Notes: generated by a model from the sequence alone, not told the origin. Positions 1 through 11,539 are shown, numbered from the stretch's first letter. The stretch: DNA of 64,000 nt from Ligula intestinalis (GCA_036362985.1 JAYGXS010000003.1:82911870-82975869), one strand, 5' to 3'. Program-made: numbers and translations.

Positions 1-900
1 GAGAATTTATCGAAAGCTACGTATGCTCGCCAAACACTCTTCTGAATGTCATGGATGTCGAATAACGCCATTGAGCAGAGTGTATTTTAGACATTGGTCA
101 TAATTTAACAAAACACAATTGAACCTTTGAAATCGAGTTTGCTCGTTTTCCTTTAACTTGTGCCTAATTTTAAATTTTTTGATTATTTCAGATTCAACCA
201 GTGTTAGTAAGTATTTAAAAAGATACAGCAACTATGGTGACTGAATAATATCATGTTTGCTGTCATGCGCTTTTTACAGACCCTGAAGTATTTTCGAAAT
301 GCGTTGAAAGAAAGAGAAGATATTTTTTTAACTTACAACTGAATTTGGTTTTCGATTGGATGTTGAGCACAACTTCGTCCTTTCCCGTGCTAATTTGAGA
401 AGTCCTCAAAAAATATTATGCAAAAAGTCTTATGAAGAAGGTTATTGTCCATTTTTACTTTCCTTCAAAGGATCGAGGCCAGAAGTTTTTAGCCACTAAT
501 GGGTATCCGCGTGGAATTCGCAGTTGAATGAAGCAGCTGTAGACTGCAGATGATACGCGTGTCAGGGCATTCAACTAGCACCTGCGTATTCATTATGGCA
601 AAAAATAACGAAAAATTGTGGATTTGACAATCATTAGGTATTGTTAAATGGCACTTACAAGAAATGCCAAAAAAACGTATTGCTGGAGTTTGTTTGTTTC
701 CGTAGCCGCTGTGCTCGACTCTCCTGTATATCTGCCGCCTACTGGCCCAATTTTTTTCTTTTAGAATGAGCAAGCAGTAACAGGGTATTGACCTGTCTTC
801 CTAAGGTAACAAAGCCACATACCTTTTAAGGCATTGCGATTCTACTTTTTAAGAAAGTTTTTGTCGACCTAAGTTATAGTCCATCACAGCAAAAAATGTT
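1..900. other. No gene recognised; dispersed repeat fragment at the left edge
   Basis: I see no credible exon or RNA gene here. The first 55 bases resemble 16702-16755, so the left edge lies inside a dispersed repeat. From about 780 the plus strand may already hold decayed N-terminal sequence of the Penelope-like element that follows, but it has several stops and is not clearly alignable. Confidence 0.4.
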
Positions 901-904
901 TGCA

Positions 905-2480
905 ATACGCCTGTAACCCAGGAAATCATGAACAGCTCCAGTGACAGAACTAAGACAAACCAAACCAACCGACACAGCACTGGCTTGGTTTTACGGATTG
1001 CCCAAAATCGACAAACCCAACGTTCCACTCCGGCCTATCGTGGCAGTAAACGGCAGCCTACTTATAACGTACCCAAATTAATGGGACGAAGACTAAACTT
1101 CCTCCGAGAGGGCTCGACTACCTCAATCAATTCGGCCTCCCAATTTGTAGACGCTATCTGGGGGAGAATAGTTCAAGCAGATCAAACCATGGTATCTTTT
1201 GATGTCGTTTCAACATTCAAATCCATTCCTGCGGACCTGACACGCGACGTGCTACGCGAATCGATGAGTCCTCTAAAAATGGACCATCTAATGCAATTCT
1301 TTGTCTTCTGCCAAAGACATTTTCTCATGTTTTATGGCCGAATATACAAAGAGAACAAAGAGACAACAGTGGGATCCTCAATTTTAGTCTCATTGCAGAA
1401 CTGGTCTTATAGGAGCTGTAAAAAGTAGCCTTTGACCTAACTGAACCAGCATTCTGGTGTGGGTACGTGGACGATACTTTCGTCATAATCGAACGGAGCA
1501 GGCTAGCAGACTTCCAAAACCTGTTTGGCGGCATATTTCCCGACATCCAATTTACAAAGGAAGAAGAGAACGCCGGACAACTACCGTTCCTGGATGTTCT
1601 CGTCACGCGCAGACCCAACGGAGAACTCGGCACCACTGTTTATCGAAAGGCGACTAAAACAACCCAGGTGCTCAGCTTCCATAGAAACCATCCAATAGTG
1701 CATAAACATGACTGTATTAAGAACACTATTTCAAAAGGTGAAGACGCACTGCAGTGAACCGGAGGGGCGAGTGCAAGATCTAAGATACCTACGTGACCAA
1801 CTGGCCACGAACGGGTACCCGAACAGCATCGTCAGGCGCTGCCTCCGTAAGCGCCCACGGCAAGCAAAGGAAGGTGAGCCACTAACGTTTTGGCCCCCTC
1901 TACCGTACATTAAAAAAGTGTCAGAACCAACTGAGCATATCGCTGCAGAGCTCGGAATGGATACTGCTCATCGCCCGACAGCTACCATGCGTTCACGAGT
2001 CATGCAAATAAAGGACCCACAGGATGTAGGTGAGCAGTCTGGTGTCTTTTTTAGGTGCCATGTCGCGATTGTTCTTGCACTTATACAGGGCAAACCGGGC
2101 GACGACTTAGCTCGCGAATAACAGAGCACAAACGGGAATTGCAGAAAGGCGACGCCCTGTCATAGATTGCTACCCACACCCTGAAAGAAGGCCAACAATT
2201 CGACTTCTCGGGCACACGGATAATGGCACGAGTCAGTAATAAGACTGGTCGAGAACTGCTGGAAGCCTTGGTGTCAGATCCTAACTCCATCAACAGGCAT
2301 GTGGATAAACCGCCCTGTTTCTTTTTCATCCGCACTCGTGACCGGAAACCGCGGCCCAGTTCCCGTACAAACATGTGGGCTGTCACTTCAGGGTAACACA
2401 CCACAACTACAGGAACGCGCGTAGACGACACATGATAAGTCGGCATGAGAATGGACGTGGCGTGGGCATTGACCAATCAC
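905..2480 (+). pseudogene. Penelope-like retroelement PLE1: reverse transcriptase plus GIY-YIG endonuclease, frameshifted
   Basis: This is a decayed Penelope-like retrotransposon, a class that copies itself with a reverse transcriptase joined to a C-terminal GIY-YIG nuclease. The fingers motif FYGLPKIDK is encoded near 985. MVSFDVVS (first catalytic Asp) lies near 1190, and the YVDDTF catalytic box near 1460. LPFLDVLVTRR follows near 1580, with the basic thumb region to about 1900. The nuclease lies near 2055-2330, with CRDCSCTY, TGQTGRRL, an R..EH helix and a closing SINRHVD motif. Frames change near 1060, 1420, 1730 and 2050, and stops occur, so no active protein can be made. A hammerhead-like motif follows at 2544 in the same orientation. 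The family call is confident; the 5' limit is not. Confidence 0.85.
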
Positions 2481-2543
2481 AAAAACGAACCCCCCTCCCA
2501 CCCCCATTTACGCGTAGCTAACTCTTGCTCTTTCTCCCTTTCT

Positions 2544-2583
2544 CTGACGATGACTTCTCGTGTGGAGTCGAAGGCTCAGGCGA
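2544..2583 (+). ncRNA. Hammerhead ribozyme relic at the PLE1 3' end
   Basis: Box 1 CTGACGA (2544-2550) is followed by a helix II with arms GACTTC and GGAGTC, then GAAGGCTC where other copies in the window have GAAACGTC. The trailing sequence (AGGCGAATAAGG, then a CCAGAGATC-like block) matches the tail after the other copies. Box 2 is mutated, so this copy is probably inactive. Hammerheads in Penelope-like elements are established; its place just after the nuclease fits. Confidence 0.6.
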
Positions 2584-2759
2584 ATAAGGTTACCGTTCCA
2601 GAGATCTCGTGTTTTGCTTCTATACAAAAAGAACCTGGGGCACAAATGTTTGCTTCTACAGTAGGTCACATATGTGATGCAAGGTTAAGGATTGAGGGAT
2701 TTAACACAAACTTGAGGTCGTTTATTAAGTTCATTAGGTTAGTTTGAGGCGCAAAATGC

Positions 2760-4800
2760 TGTTTACTAGAATAGAATACCGTTCAGGTCGGTTAACTTTG
2801 AGAAAATATAGGCAGAAATGGGCGAAATCCAACGTTTGTTGATAACCAAGGAATTTCCTATGCTATTAAGCACTGCGGAAAAAAGATTCATATTTGTGCG
2901 TGCTGAAGTATAAAAAAACATTCACCAGGAGCAGAAAAAGTTTAATTATATTTGGTCACTACAGAGAAAATTTTGTTTTGCGTCCATGAAATTGAGGTTA
3001 GTGTACTTACGAGATGCAGGACTAGAGTCGAAAAAAGGTTGATGAATCTAGTTAACAAATATTTGTTTTACAAATATGTTACGTTTGGTGTCCTAAATAT
3101 AAGTAATAAACTTACAAGACGCAATCATGTGTTTTACTACGCTAAAATTAGAAGGCCTATTTGACTTTAGATGGACTCCCGTGTAATCTCATACAACATG
3201 TAGACGGAAATCAATAAATATCAAAATTCTAAGCGGAAGAAGTAGAAGATTACAATCTTTAAGGATATTGGATAATATTTCGGATCACTATGTTGTCCAA
3301 CAAAAATCAACGAACACTGCCCTGAAGTAAAAGAACGCATTAAAAAACGTCTCTGGTTTACGTAGAAATGCAAGTTTTTTCAGTTCCGGCACAATATTTT
3401 CCTCTCAGTTTTATGAAAGTCAAAAACCGGTCAAAATATGCCATTTTGCTGTTGACTTTAAATTCAAAAAATGCACCGTTCACAGATAGTCGACTTCAAA
3501 ATGTCTAACTAAAACACTTTTGAAGGAGGTAACTTGTTCAGGAAAGCCTTTTAATTAATCCTAGTCGTAGTCATTTTTGGCTTTTGTTATGCAATGAGTT
3601 GACATGTTTGACGATTCTAAAGTAATGACCCACACAGGCAGCTATCATATGAGGAATATTTAAGAACTCATTATTTAGGTAAATGCTTTTAAGCGATTTC
3701 TTATTTCTAAGGTTTTGGTAAATAGGTTAAAATAAATCGGTATTTATGGACAAACAAAGCAAAACTGTGAAACTCGTAAAGTGTTCAGCAGCATTTCCTA
3801 AACAGTTTGCTGCTCGTCGCACTCGAACTCTCAAAAAAAACTTTTAAAAAAATGTGACAAATGAAAATTTCTTTCAACATACACAAGATGGTATAAATTT
3901 GATAGCAATTACAACCGTAATCTAACTTTTTAGTAAACAGCCAGCCTTTCCGTGTGTGGCCGTCAATGTATTCTTATTCCGCTCGACAGCCGGGATGTGA
4001 TTTCCAGAGAAAATGTTTTTGCAGTTGTCAATAGAAATTAATATAAAGCACGCAAGAATCTTTTCGTGCATTAAAAACGGAAATGTGTCCGAAGTTTCAA
4101 AATTTTAAAACAACTGTACCTAAGGTGACTACATCCATTTCTGACACATTAAGAACAATTTAAAATGTTATTGGAAAACATTTAGTTGAAAAAATTTTGT
4201 ATTTGTGCTTTTTCTGTATAACCTTCCCATCCTTTTCCATTCCCATGCTTTAAACGCACTTTATTTCACATTGCACCAGTAAATTTTCATAATGGAATTT
4301 CTTGAGTTTGCAGATTTTTGTGAAAATTATATTTTTCTATGCTAGTAAATAGTAATTTCTCAACCAAACTCTGACTTTTTTACTTATAGTTCTAACTTTA
4401 CTGCTATATTATTTTAGGGGCACGTCTCGTAAGCTGACTCCCTACAAAATGACCTCTATTGCGTTTTTGAACTTATCGCATGAGATCGTCCACTAACTGT
4501 ATTTACATATGCATTTACCTATGCGATAAAAGCAGTGGCCGAAGAAGCCGCCACATGCCGACACATGCGAAAGATTGATAATTCTTCGCTAATCGGAATT
4601 GACTGATTATCGTGCAGGCAATTCTAAAGTCACTTAAGACATGAGAGGATGCAGCAAGTATCAAACGATCCTGCGCAGTTCGGTCATTTAAAAAGTTAAA
4701 ACCTCTATAACAATTAAAAAATACTCAGTAGTTTCTCATCTACTGCCGAAGGCTGAAAGTTCTAGAAATTTGCGTTGAATTCAAAACGTATATGTTGTAT
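2760..4800. other. About 2 kb AT-rich sequence without recognised features
   Basis: I see no exon with homology, no RNA gene and no clear repeat copy elsewhere in the window. Reading frames here are short and AT-rich with no recognisable motif. Confidence 0.4.
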
Positions 4801-5302
4801 AGTTTTGTGCTCCTTTTGTAACAAATTTCTAGTTTTTTTCAAACAACTGAAGTCCAGTTGGATGTTAGAAATGTCGCCTGGCTGAGACGGCCTGCAACAC
4901 GTTAGAATAGGTTTCATTAAACTAACTAGGGCCTATCTAACCTGCATGAAGCTCAGTCCACCAGCCACGCTCCGGACAGTTGACTCAACCGATTCGCCAA
5001 ACTTTAAGAAAGGGCCTACCATTTCCGCGGCCTCACCTCCTACTCCCCGAACGTGGTTCGGGCCAAAGGGGTTGTGTGCATGATCCAAGGCATGACTTTG
5101 CCCTACTCACGCCTCCCCTTACCGACCCTAACACTCCTTCAAATTCCTATACCTCCCCCATTCTACATGCACTAAACGTCGGCCACGTTGTCACTGGCCG
5201 AACAATCTACAGGTCCAAAACTGTGATAATGCCCTAAAAGTCACCCAGTTTCAGTAAAAACTATGAAAAATATTACAAGACGCGTAGGCACAAATTTACC
5301 AA

Positions 5303-5656
5303 ATGGTGCATGCACAAACAAACCGAACGACAGAAGGGACCGACTCCATCACGAGCGATTCTGCACGTAAAAAATATCGGAGGCCGTCGGCCGTTTTCTC
5401 GCATCAGTTAGAGTTGGAGCCGGAGGCAATAATTAGACTTCAGGTAGCGAAACTAAACGACCCACTGTCACGGCAAGGAGTATCCGGAATCGCCTCTCTG
5501 ATCTGGTGCGGTTTTGTAAAAATGATAGCGAGTCGCGAATTACCGAGCACGTGGCAGCTCTGCGGAAAAAAGGTAACCAGTTCTCAAGTCACGGCTTATT
5601 CGACGAGACCTGACGAGAATTTGAAATTCGATCAGGCCATAATTTTCGTAATGTAG
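5303..5656 (+). other. Conserved reading frame in element Y (left copy), probably transposon-derived
   Basis: A 117-codon frame matches 11126-11539 on the minus strand; both contain YRRPSAV and then HQLELEPEAIIRLQVAKL. I do not recognise the protein. Read on the opposite strand, the right copy gives LLDIIFTKPHQVREAIPDAP, which resembles the core of a LINE apurinic endonuclease domain. The real coding strand may therefore be minus here and plus in the right arm, with this frame a shadow. Confidence 0.35.
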
Positions 5657-5971
5657 ACAATCCTTTGAACGCCAAGTTGTTTGAATCATTGTTAACAGGC
5701 CTCAGTCTGTAAACAAGTTAAATCATTTCTCCAATCCATTTTTGGTACCGATGATTAGTAAAGCCAAAAAAATTAGATAATTATGGAGCGCAAGGACGAG
5801 CGAATTTACTAATCTCAGCGTCAGGGATCCAGATGGTCAAGGCTGAACCCAGGGCGAGGGATTTATTAAGTAATTCTTCTCCGATCTGTTTCGGGATGTA
5901 CCCACCCTGCATCATTGTATGATAGCGAGATTATTGGAACCCCAATTGTCTATGTTACTGGCTAACTATTA

Positions 5972-6115
5972 CCAACGATGGTATTTTACTGTAAACACAG
6001 AACAGATAGCGAAGCGTTTTGGCCTATTTGGGCCTCATCAGGCGAAAGTAGGTCAAATCTAGTCTCGCAGCGGAAATTGCCGCTACGCCCGAGTTTTGAA
6101 CTCGCGTCTCTTCGT
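5972..6115 (-). mobile_element. tRNA-derived SINE with hammerhead, minus-strand copy
   Basis: Read on the minus strand, a tRNA-like B-box region (GCGAGTTCAAAACTCGG) is followed by GCGGCAATTTCCGCTGC, then a hammerhead-like core: CTGATGA (complement of 6035-6041), helix II GGCCCAAATAGGCC and AAAAC. The layout (Pol III head, then hammerhead) is that of the schistosome Sm-alpha SINEs. The A box is not convincing, so the 5' end is truncated. The GAAA box reads AAAA here, which should weaken or kill catalysis. Confidence 0.65.
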
Positions 6116-6116
6116 T

Positions 6117-6262
6117 TGCCTCTAGCCGGAGAGACGCGAGTTCAAAAGTCAGCGTGGCGGCAATTTCCGCTGCTACACTGCAGTTGACCTACTATCGCCT
6201 GATGAGGCCCAAAATAGGCCGAAAAGCTTCGCAATATGGTCTGTATTGTTGGCAAATACCAC
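6117..6262 (+). mobile_element. tRNA-derived SINE with hammerhead, plus-strand copy, head to head with its neighbour
   Basis: This is a second copy of the same SINE in opposite orientation, making a palindrome of about 290 bp centred near 6116. The hammerhead has CTGATGA at 6199-6205, helix II GGCCCAAAATAGGCC, and GAAAA at 6221-6225, so box 2 is intact. Helix III (GC-TTC-GC) is short, and I could not find a convincing helix I. The right arm of element Y has only one SINE here, so this copy is the later insertion. Confidence 0.65.
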
Positions 6263-7039
6263 GAGAGATTTTATTTTAAGATATTACGACCCACAGGCCG
6301 GTACTCAAGTAATTAGCGTACACGTGGGCAACAATCCTTTATAGGAGGAACCACTATTTGCCAAAGGTATGTAGTAGGGAAGCGGATGTCTATCATAACT
6401 AATACACATCCTACGCATGAAGTAGCTGTTTTTGCTACCGGCTTTTTTCTCCAATACCGGATGTGTTGAAATAAAAACCGGATTATAACTTATTGTATAT
6501 CAGAACTATTTTCTCCATTTATTTTACCTTGATATTAAAAAACTATCTTTTATAAATATTTCGAATACATAGTGTGTATATTTAATCATATTAGTCTTGA
6601 TAGACATTACACAGTGAGAAACATGGTCCAAATAATGTCTCAGAATATTGAAAGTATTTTTTCAGGTTATTAACACTGAAAAGTCGAGAAGCATTCTTCA
6701 TTGTTTCAAGAAGATATTATCTTCTTTGAATTGGAGCCTGCCTTCTCACATTTGATTTACTTTGCGAGAAGACCTCCTCGCAGGTGTTCGGGAAAGGAGA
6801 ATAACTTGGTAAAAGTGTATTTAGTATGGAAACTTATCGTAGAATTCTTGAATGGAATGGTGCAAACGAACGTTGTCCATAACACTGATGTATTCTTCGT
6901 CGTCGTCAAGAATTTCTGGAACGGCTGCAAAAACATGTAAAATATATTTCTATCTTTTCTTGTCCAAGTGATTGCATCAGCTTGTTATATTATGTAAATA
7001 GTTTTTTTAAGCGTTATAGCAGCTGTATTAATGTCTTTT

Positions 7040-7535
7040 TCATCCGGCGTCCCAATGTTCGGGGCAGACCGGCTTACTGACAGTCACCACTGTAAATGCA
7101 CGCTGACCCTCACAGGCTTGAGCTGAACTGCGTTATAGTCCGGTGAAGGATGACCCGCATTTTTTACCTTATTTGGTGCAAACGTGAGCTCATCATCAGA
7201 CCACCAAACCACGGCCTTTGACGCCACCAATCGCGCGCCCCAAAAACCAGCCAGCCAACCAGTCACTCAGAAACAAACTGACTTAATCCCGTAAAAGCCC
7301 ACCTCTCCAAGAACGCTCCTGAACTGTTGAATCGTCCAGAAACCGCTGCTCACGCCGTCACAGATGACCGAAACGGGTGATTTATGAGTTTCCCTCCTAC
7401 CCTCTCTATGTCCTTTACTCTTCGCGTACTCCTCCCTCCACCTTACACTGCGTTCTCCCTCCCCCCTTCCCCTACAACAGTTTTTTGGTTCCTACACCCT
7501 ATAATTTTTGCTCGCTTATCGTTGACGGTTTATCC
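7040..7535 (+). repeat. GC-richer decayed retroelement 3' region leading to a hammerhead
   Basis: Base composition rises relative to the flanks, and the stretch ends in a pyrimidine-rich tract just before a hammerhead relic at 7536, as in the 3' region of PLE1 (2480-2543). I could not recover a nuclease motif, so its origin as a Penelope-like 3' end is inferred from position alone. Confidence 0.35.
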
Positions 7536-7569
7536 CTGACGATGGACTCCTGCGAAAGCCCGAAAGCTC
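7536..7569 (+). ncRNA. Hammerhead ribozyme relic
   Basis: CTGACGA (7536-7542), a helix II region starting GGACTCC, then GAAAGCTC (7562-7569) in place of GAAACGTC. The tail (AGATAAATAAAATTACGATTCC, partly TTCTTCTTCTAG) matches other copies. Helix II pairs poorly, so it is probably inactive. Confidence 0.5.
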
Positions 7570-8039
7570 AGATAAATAAAATTACGATTCCGGTGAACGC
7601 AATTAATTCTTCTTCTAGACAAATATCTGAGATGCTAATTTTTACCTCTATTCGGAGACATTTATCACACGCAAGCAAGCAGTCCATTTACGGCAACTTG
7701 GCTTGTGTGCCTATCAATCGCTTCTGACGTCTGACTGGCTTCGTCCGTCTGTCGGGATATGGTTAGTGTTGTGGTTGTAGAAGATTGCCCATGCTTGATC
7801 GCTGTGGGCTAAATAGTAGTGATTTAATGTCTTCTATTTCAGTAAGTACTCAACCAAATTCTGACATTAAATTGTTAGAAGGTTTGGTAGGTTTTTTTTA
7901 ATTTAGTTGACCCCTAAAAATTAAGACAGCCTAGTGGCCATTCTGGTGGATTCTATATGATCGCTTAGGATATCCTGCCTGACCAATCAACCTGTTGTTC
8001 CGTAATGATAGATTGCACACGAGCCAGTGGTATTTTTTT

Positions 8040-8205
8040 CTGGGTAAAATCGATCCAATTGTGATTAAATTCACATCGCACGGCGTGGCGTGGCGTAGTA
8101 GCTCAAATTGGTGGAGCGTTGGCTGCGTAAAAGCCTTCCCTGTTGTGCAGGTTCGACTCCCGCCGATGCCATCAATTTTTACAGAATTGGGTCAGCTAAA
8201 TTAAG
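8040..8205 (+). mobile_element. tRNA-derived SINE (second family), copy 1
   Basis: 8091-8171 folds roughly as a tRNA: six-pair acceptor stem, D arm AGCTC/GAGC, anticodon-like stem GGCT/AGCC and a T arm with GGTTCGACTCC. Position 33 is not U and the variable region is odd, so I do not call a tRNA gene. The 3' part (ACAGAATTGGGTCAGCTAAAT) recurs in the copy at 51985-52145, and the pre-head sequence GTGATTAAA recurs too. Confidence 0.65.
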
Positions 8206-8209
8206 CTTA

Positions 8210-9390
8210 CATGAAAATCAATTAGGCCCGAAATATTACTAATCTTGCATAATAATTGCAAAAAGCTTCAATCACGGAAATATCCTGACTTCCAACGAGA
8301 TTCTTTTCAGTCACTTGAAGAAAAATGGTTTCCACAAATTGCGAAATTAGCAATGATATATTCTTGGTTATTTCAATACTTTCGCAAATTCATAGAAATC
8401 ACTTCAAAGACATGCTCAAATACTTTTCTTCTAGAGATGACATTTTCTGGAAATTTCATGGTGGTACCTTTCAGCTTCAACGGGGCCTTCAATTATAAAA
8501 TAATCTAGGCTCATGCAATTTTAATTCAAAAACGATAATATATTTTCCTTTGGCAGTGTTGCCTGTAAAGGAAGCTGCTTGCCCCCTTGAAACTTAAATG
8601 ACCCCTACGGAACAAATGCATAATTATATTTATTATAAAAATAAGCAGGTAAAGATTTGGTACCCCTGAATTTAACTTTGGTAATCGGTTTCCAAGATGT
8701 TCACTGCGTGCTTCAACAGGCTGAAGGCGAACATGATGACGTTCAGGTGAGTTGGTGTAAGAGAATACCCTCGCTGCATCTTCCGCATTCTCTCTCATTC
8801 TACCCCAGCCTGTGCCCCGTGAAAAGACTCGAAGGGGAGGTGGATGCTTATAGGGCACATGGCAAGATCCGTTCCTGTGCGTACAACCCTAGACTTTGCT
8901 TCCCGACAAGACTGTGAAAGGATGGAAGTGGAGGTACTGATCTTAATTCATACAGCCTCGGCCTCCGTGTCCACACACCCATTATACTCCAGCCGGTCAC
9001 AACCTTTATCTGACAAGGATTTCACCGCAGTAGGAGGATATAAATGACAGTTTAGAGCCCAGTTCACACACTCTGGGACTTCATGTTCGGTCGCATGGTT
9101 TCAGTGGGATCTCTTGCATGCTTAGTAACAACGCGCTGCACGGACAATTACCTGCGCGGGATTTAAATGAGATGCGGCTTGTGCCGAATCTATCTCACTC
9201 ACTGTTTCACACCCCCACAAAGCCCAGTGTACACCACATGGTCCAAATCTACATACAACCAGAAAGTTACATAACAAAAGCATCGTTCGTATCTCAAGGA
9301 GCAGGAGTGCCGTAAAAAAAGGTAGAAAGGCTTAATTTGCTAGGCAAAAGATTACAAGAAATAACTTTTTCGTTTGTGTTTTCTATAAAA
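8210..9390. other. No gene recognised; GC-richer segment 8640-9320 is probably dead repeat
   Basis: The 8640-9320 segment is distinctly more GC-rich than its surroundings and has open frames on both strands, but none carries a motif I recognise. This composition shift accompanies retroelement sequence elsewhere in the window. Confidence 0.3.
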
Positions 9391-9392
9391 TA

Positions 9393-9767
9393 CAGGGTTT
9401 TCCAAAAAATGTAAATATATTTTGAACACTTGTAAGCTTGAAGCTCACTATAATTGTTTTATTTTAAAAAAATGTAAAAATAACATTTTATTGTTTTTAC
9501 TCAGGAATTTACCTATATTTTAAATAATTGAGGAAGAGAGAAGTCACTGAACATGAATGCGCCCAAATACGAACGGAATTGTTTCATGGTGTGTGCGATT
9601 TCATTTCTTCGCAATGTCAGCAGTGTCTGGACGTCAGTTCGAGAAAATGCAGTGAAAAAAATAAACGGATACTTATAAATAATTTTACACTTTTGGAATA
9701 CTCAGATTACATTAAACACAAAAATCGCAATTGTTTAAAATGTGTATACATTTTTTGGGACACCCTG
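9393..9767 (+). mobile_element. Mariner-type MITE, 375 bp, flanked by TA
   Basis: The ends read CAGGGTTTTCCAAAAAATGT and, on the other strand, CAGGGTGTCCCAAAAAATGT, an imperfect terminal inverted repeat of about 28 bp. Each end abuts a TA dinucleotide, the Tc1/mariner target duplication. The interior is too short for a transposase and only a weak, unconvincing coding remnant is visible, so this is a non-autonomous deletion derivative. Direction is arbitrary. Confidence 0.8.
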
Positions 9768-9809
9768 TATATTTGAATTTGCGCATGATTATGACTGTGC
9801 TTCTATCAC

Positions 9810-9846
9810 CTATGATTAAGGATTCCTGACGGAATTCGAAACGTCA
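9810..9846 (+). ncRNA. Hammerhead-like motif of the PLE-associated family
   Basis: CTATGAT (box 1, degenerate), helix II GGATTCC-TGAC-GGAATTC, then an exact GAAACGTC (9838-9845). The tail CAGAACAATAAAACTCGTAATCC and TCTTCTTC follow the family pattern. Loss of the CTGANGA box makes activity unlikely. Confidence 0.55.
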
Positions 9847-9869
9847 GAACAATAAAACTCGTAATCCAA

Positions 9870-10260
9870 TGATCGCGTCCTCTTCTTCTGGTCTCCGAGA
9901 TGTTTCTACGTACAGACTCGCTGGTGGTGCGGTTGGCATCGTTTTGTCGCCCGTTTTGTAAGCGCATGCACCATTTAGTAAAATTTTGTTTTCTTGTCTT
10001 ACAATACATTTTTCATAGTTTTCAGGTGACAGTGATCCAGGGGGCATTGTGTTCCACACTTGGCGACTATGGGCGCATTATCAAAATTTTGAACATGTTG
10101 ATTGTTAGGCCGGTGACAAAACGGCCGATGTATATTTGCATATAGAGAGGGGATAGCGATTTAAAGGGAAGGGTGTAGTCGGTAAGGGGAGCTTAAAGAG
10201 AAAGGGGGTGTGAGTACGGCGTAGTCATGCCATAGGCCATGTACAGCGTTCGTTTTCATA
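9870..10260 (+). repeat. Partial direct copy of the element Y right-arm sequence
   Basis: The segment parallels 11470-11770 in the same orientation: a GCGCATGCACCATTT block, a CATAGTTTTCA block, GGCCGGTGACAAAACGGCC against GGCCAGTGACAACGCGGCC, and a GGTAAGGGGAG run. It is a diverged partial copy next to the full right arm. Confidence 0.65.
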
Positions 10261-10734
10261 CTAAATACACTTTTATTAAGTTATTCTCCTTTCCTGAACC
10301 CCTCCGACGAGGTCTTTGTGCCAATTGAATCTAATATGAGAAGCCAGGCTCCAATTCAAAGAAGAGAAGATCTACTTGAAAAAATGAAGAATTATTCTGA
10401 AATTTTCAGTGCAAATAACTTGAAACGTTAGGTTCAACACTCGGAGATATTATTCGGAGACATTATTTGGACCACGTTTCTCACTATCTAATGGCCATCG
10501 AGATTTATATGATTAAATATATCAGGCTATGTATTCGAAATATTTATAAAAGATTGTTTTTCACTTAAAATCTTAAATAAATAGAGTTAATAGTTCTAAT
10601 ATACAATGAGTAATAATTCGGTTTTTATTTAACACATCTGGTTTTGGAGGAAAAAGCCGGCAGCAAACACGGCAACTTCATACGCAGGAGTTGTATTAGT
10701 AAGGACATACATTCGCCAGAGTCCAGAGGCAAAC

Positions 10735-10880
10735 GAAGAGACGCGAGTTCAAAACTCGGGCGTAGCGGCAATTTCCGCTGCTAGACTAGATTTGACCTAC
10801 TTTCGCCTGATGAGCCCCAAATAGGCCAAAACGCTTCGCTATCTGGTCTGTGTTTTCGGTAAAATACCATCGTTGGTAAT
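10735..10880 (+). mobile_element. tRNA-derived SINE with hammerhead, copy in right arm of Y
   Basis: B-box region GCGAGTTCAAAACTCGG, then GCGGCAATTTCCGCTGC, CTGATGA at 10807-10813, a helix II of GCCCCAAATAGGCC and AAAAC at 10828-10832, followed by GCTTCGC. It is the counterpart of the minus-strand SINE at 5972-6115, so that insertion predates the split of the two Y copies. Confidence 0.6.
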
Positions 10881-11125
10881 AGTTAGCCAGGAACATATAC
10901 AATTGGGGTTCCAATAATTTAGTTATCATACAATGCTGCAGGGTGGGTACATCTCGAAACAGATCGGAGAAGAATTACTTAATAAATCCCTCGCCCTGGG
11001 TTCAGCCTTGACTATCTGGATCCCTGACGCTGAGATTAGTAAATTCGCTCGTCATTGCCCTCCATAATTATCTATGTTTTTGGCTTTACTAATCATCGGT
11101 ACTAAAAATGGATTGGAAAAATGAT

Positions 11126-11539
11126 TTAAATTGTTTGCAGACTGAGACCTGTTAACCATGATTCAAGCAACTTGGCGTTCAAAGGATTGTCTACCTTGCG
11201 AAAATTACGGCCTGATCGAATTTCAAATTCTCGTCGGGTCTCGTCGAATAAGCCGCGACTTGAGAACTGGTTACATTTTTTTCCGCAGAGCTGCCACGTG
11301 CACGGCAATTTGCTACTCGATATCATTTTTACAAAACCGCACCAGGTCAGAGAGGCGATTCCGGATGCACCTTGCCGTGACAGTGGGTCTTTTAGTTTCG
11401 CTACCTGAAGTCTAATTATTGCCTCCGGCTCCAACTCTAACTGATGCGAGTAAACGGCCGACGGCCTCCGATATGTTTTTACGTGCAGAATCGCTCGTGA
11501 TGGATTCGGTCCCTTCTGTCGTTCGGTTTGTTTGCGCAT
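11126..11539 (-). other. Conserved reading frame in element Y (right copy), probably transposon-derived
   Basis: Counterpart of the frame at 5303-5656, sharing YRRPSAV and WCGFVKMI. On the plus strand the same DNA at 11172-11408 reads LLDIIFTKPHQ, reminiscent of the NxLDLIFT core of LINE endonucleases. I favour a dead non-LTR endonuclease fragment on the plus strand, with low confidence. Confidence 0.35.

Larger units (their letters stand above)
4805..6980 (+). repeat. Element Y, left arm of a large inverted repeat
   Basis: This block matches 10260-12015 read on the opposite strand, for example at the GC-rich segments 4960-5240 and 11600-11880, and at 6410-6850 against 10300-10640. It holds a conserved GC-rich region, a conserved reading frame at 5303-5656, one minus-strand SINE and one plus-strand SINE. 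Relative to the right arm it has extra DNA at about 6116-6390, starting with the second SINE. Outside similarity ends near 4805, at a CTCCTTTTGTAACAAA-like sequence. It is probably one copy of an old retroelement rather than a hairpin formed in place. Confidence 0.7.

Noticed and set aside
8091..8171. Possible functional tRNA gene
   Set aside because: The fold is broadly tRNA-like, but position 33 is C, the variable region is irregular and the unit continues into a tail shared with 51985-52145. It is a SINE head.
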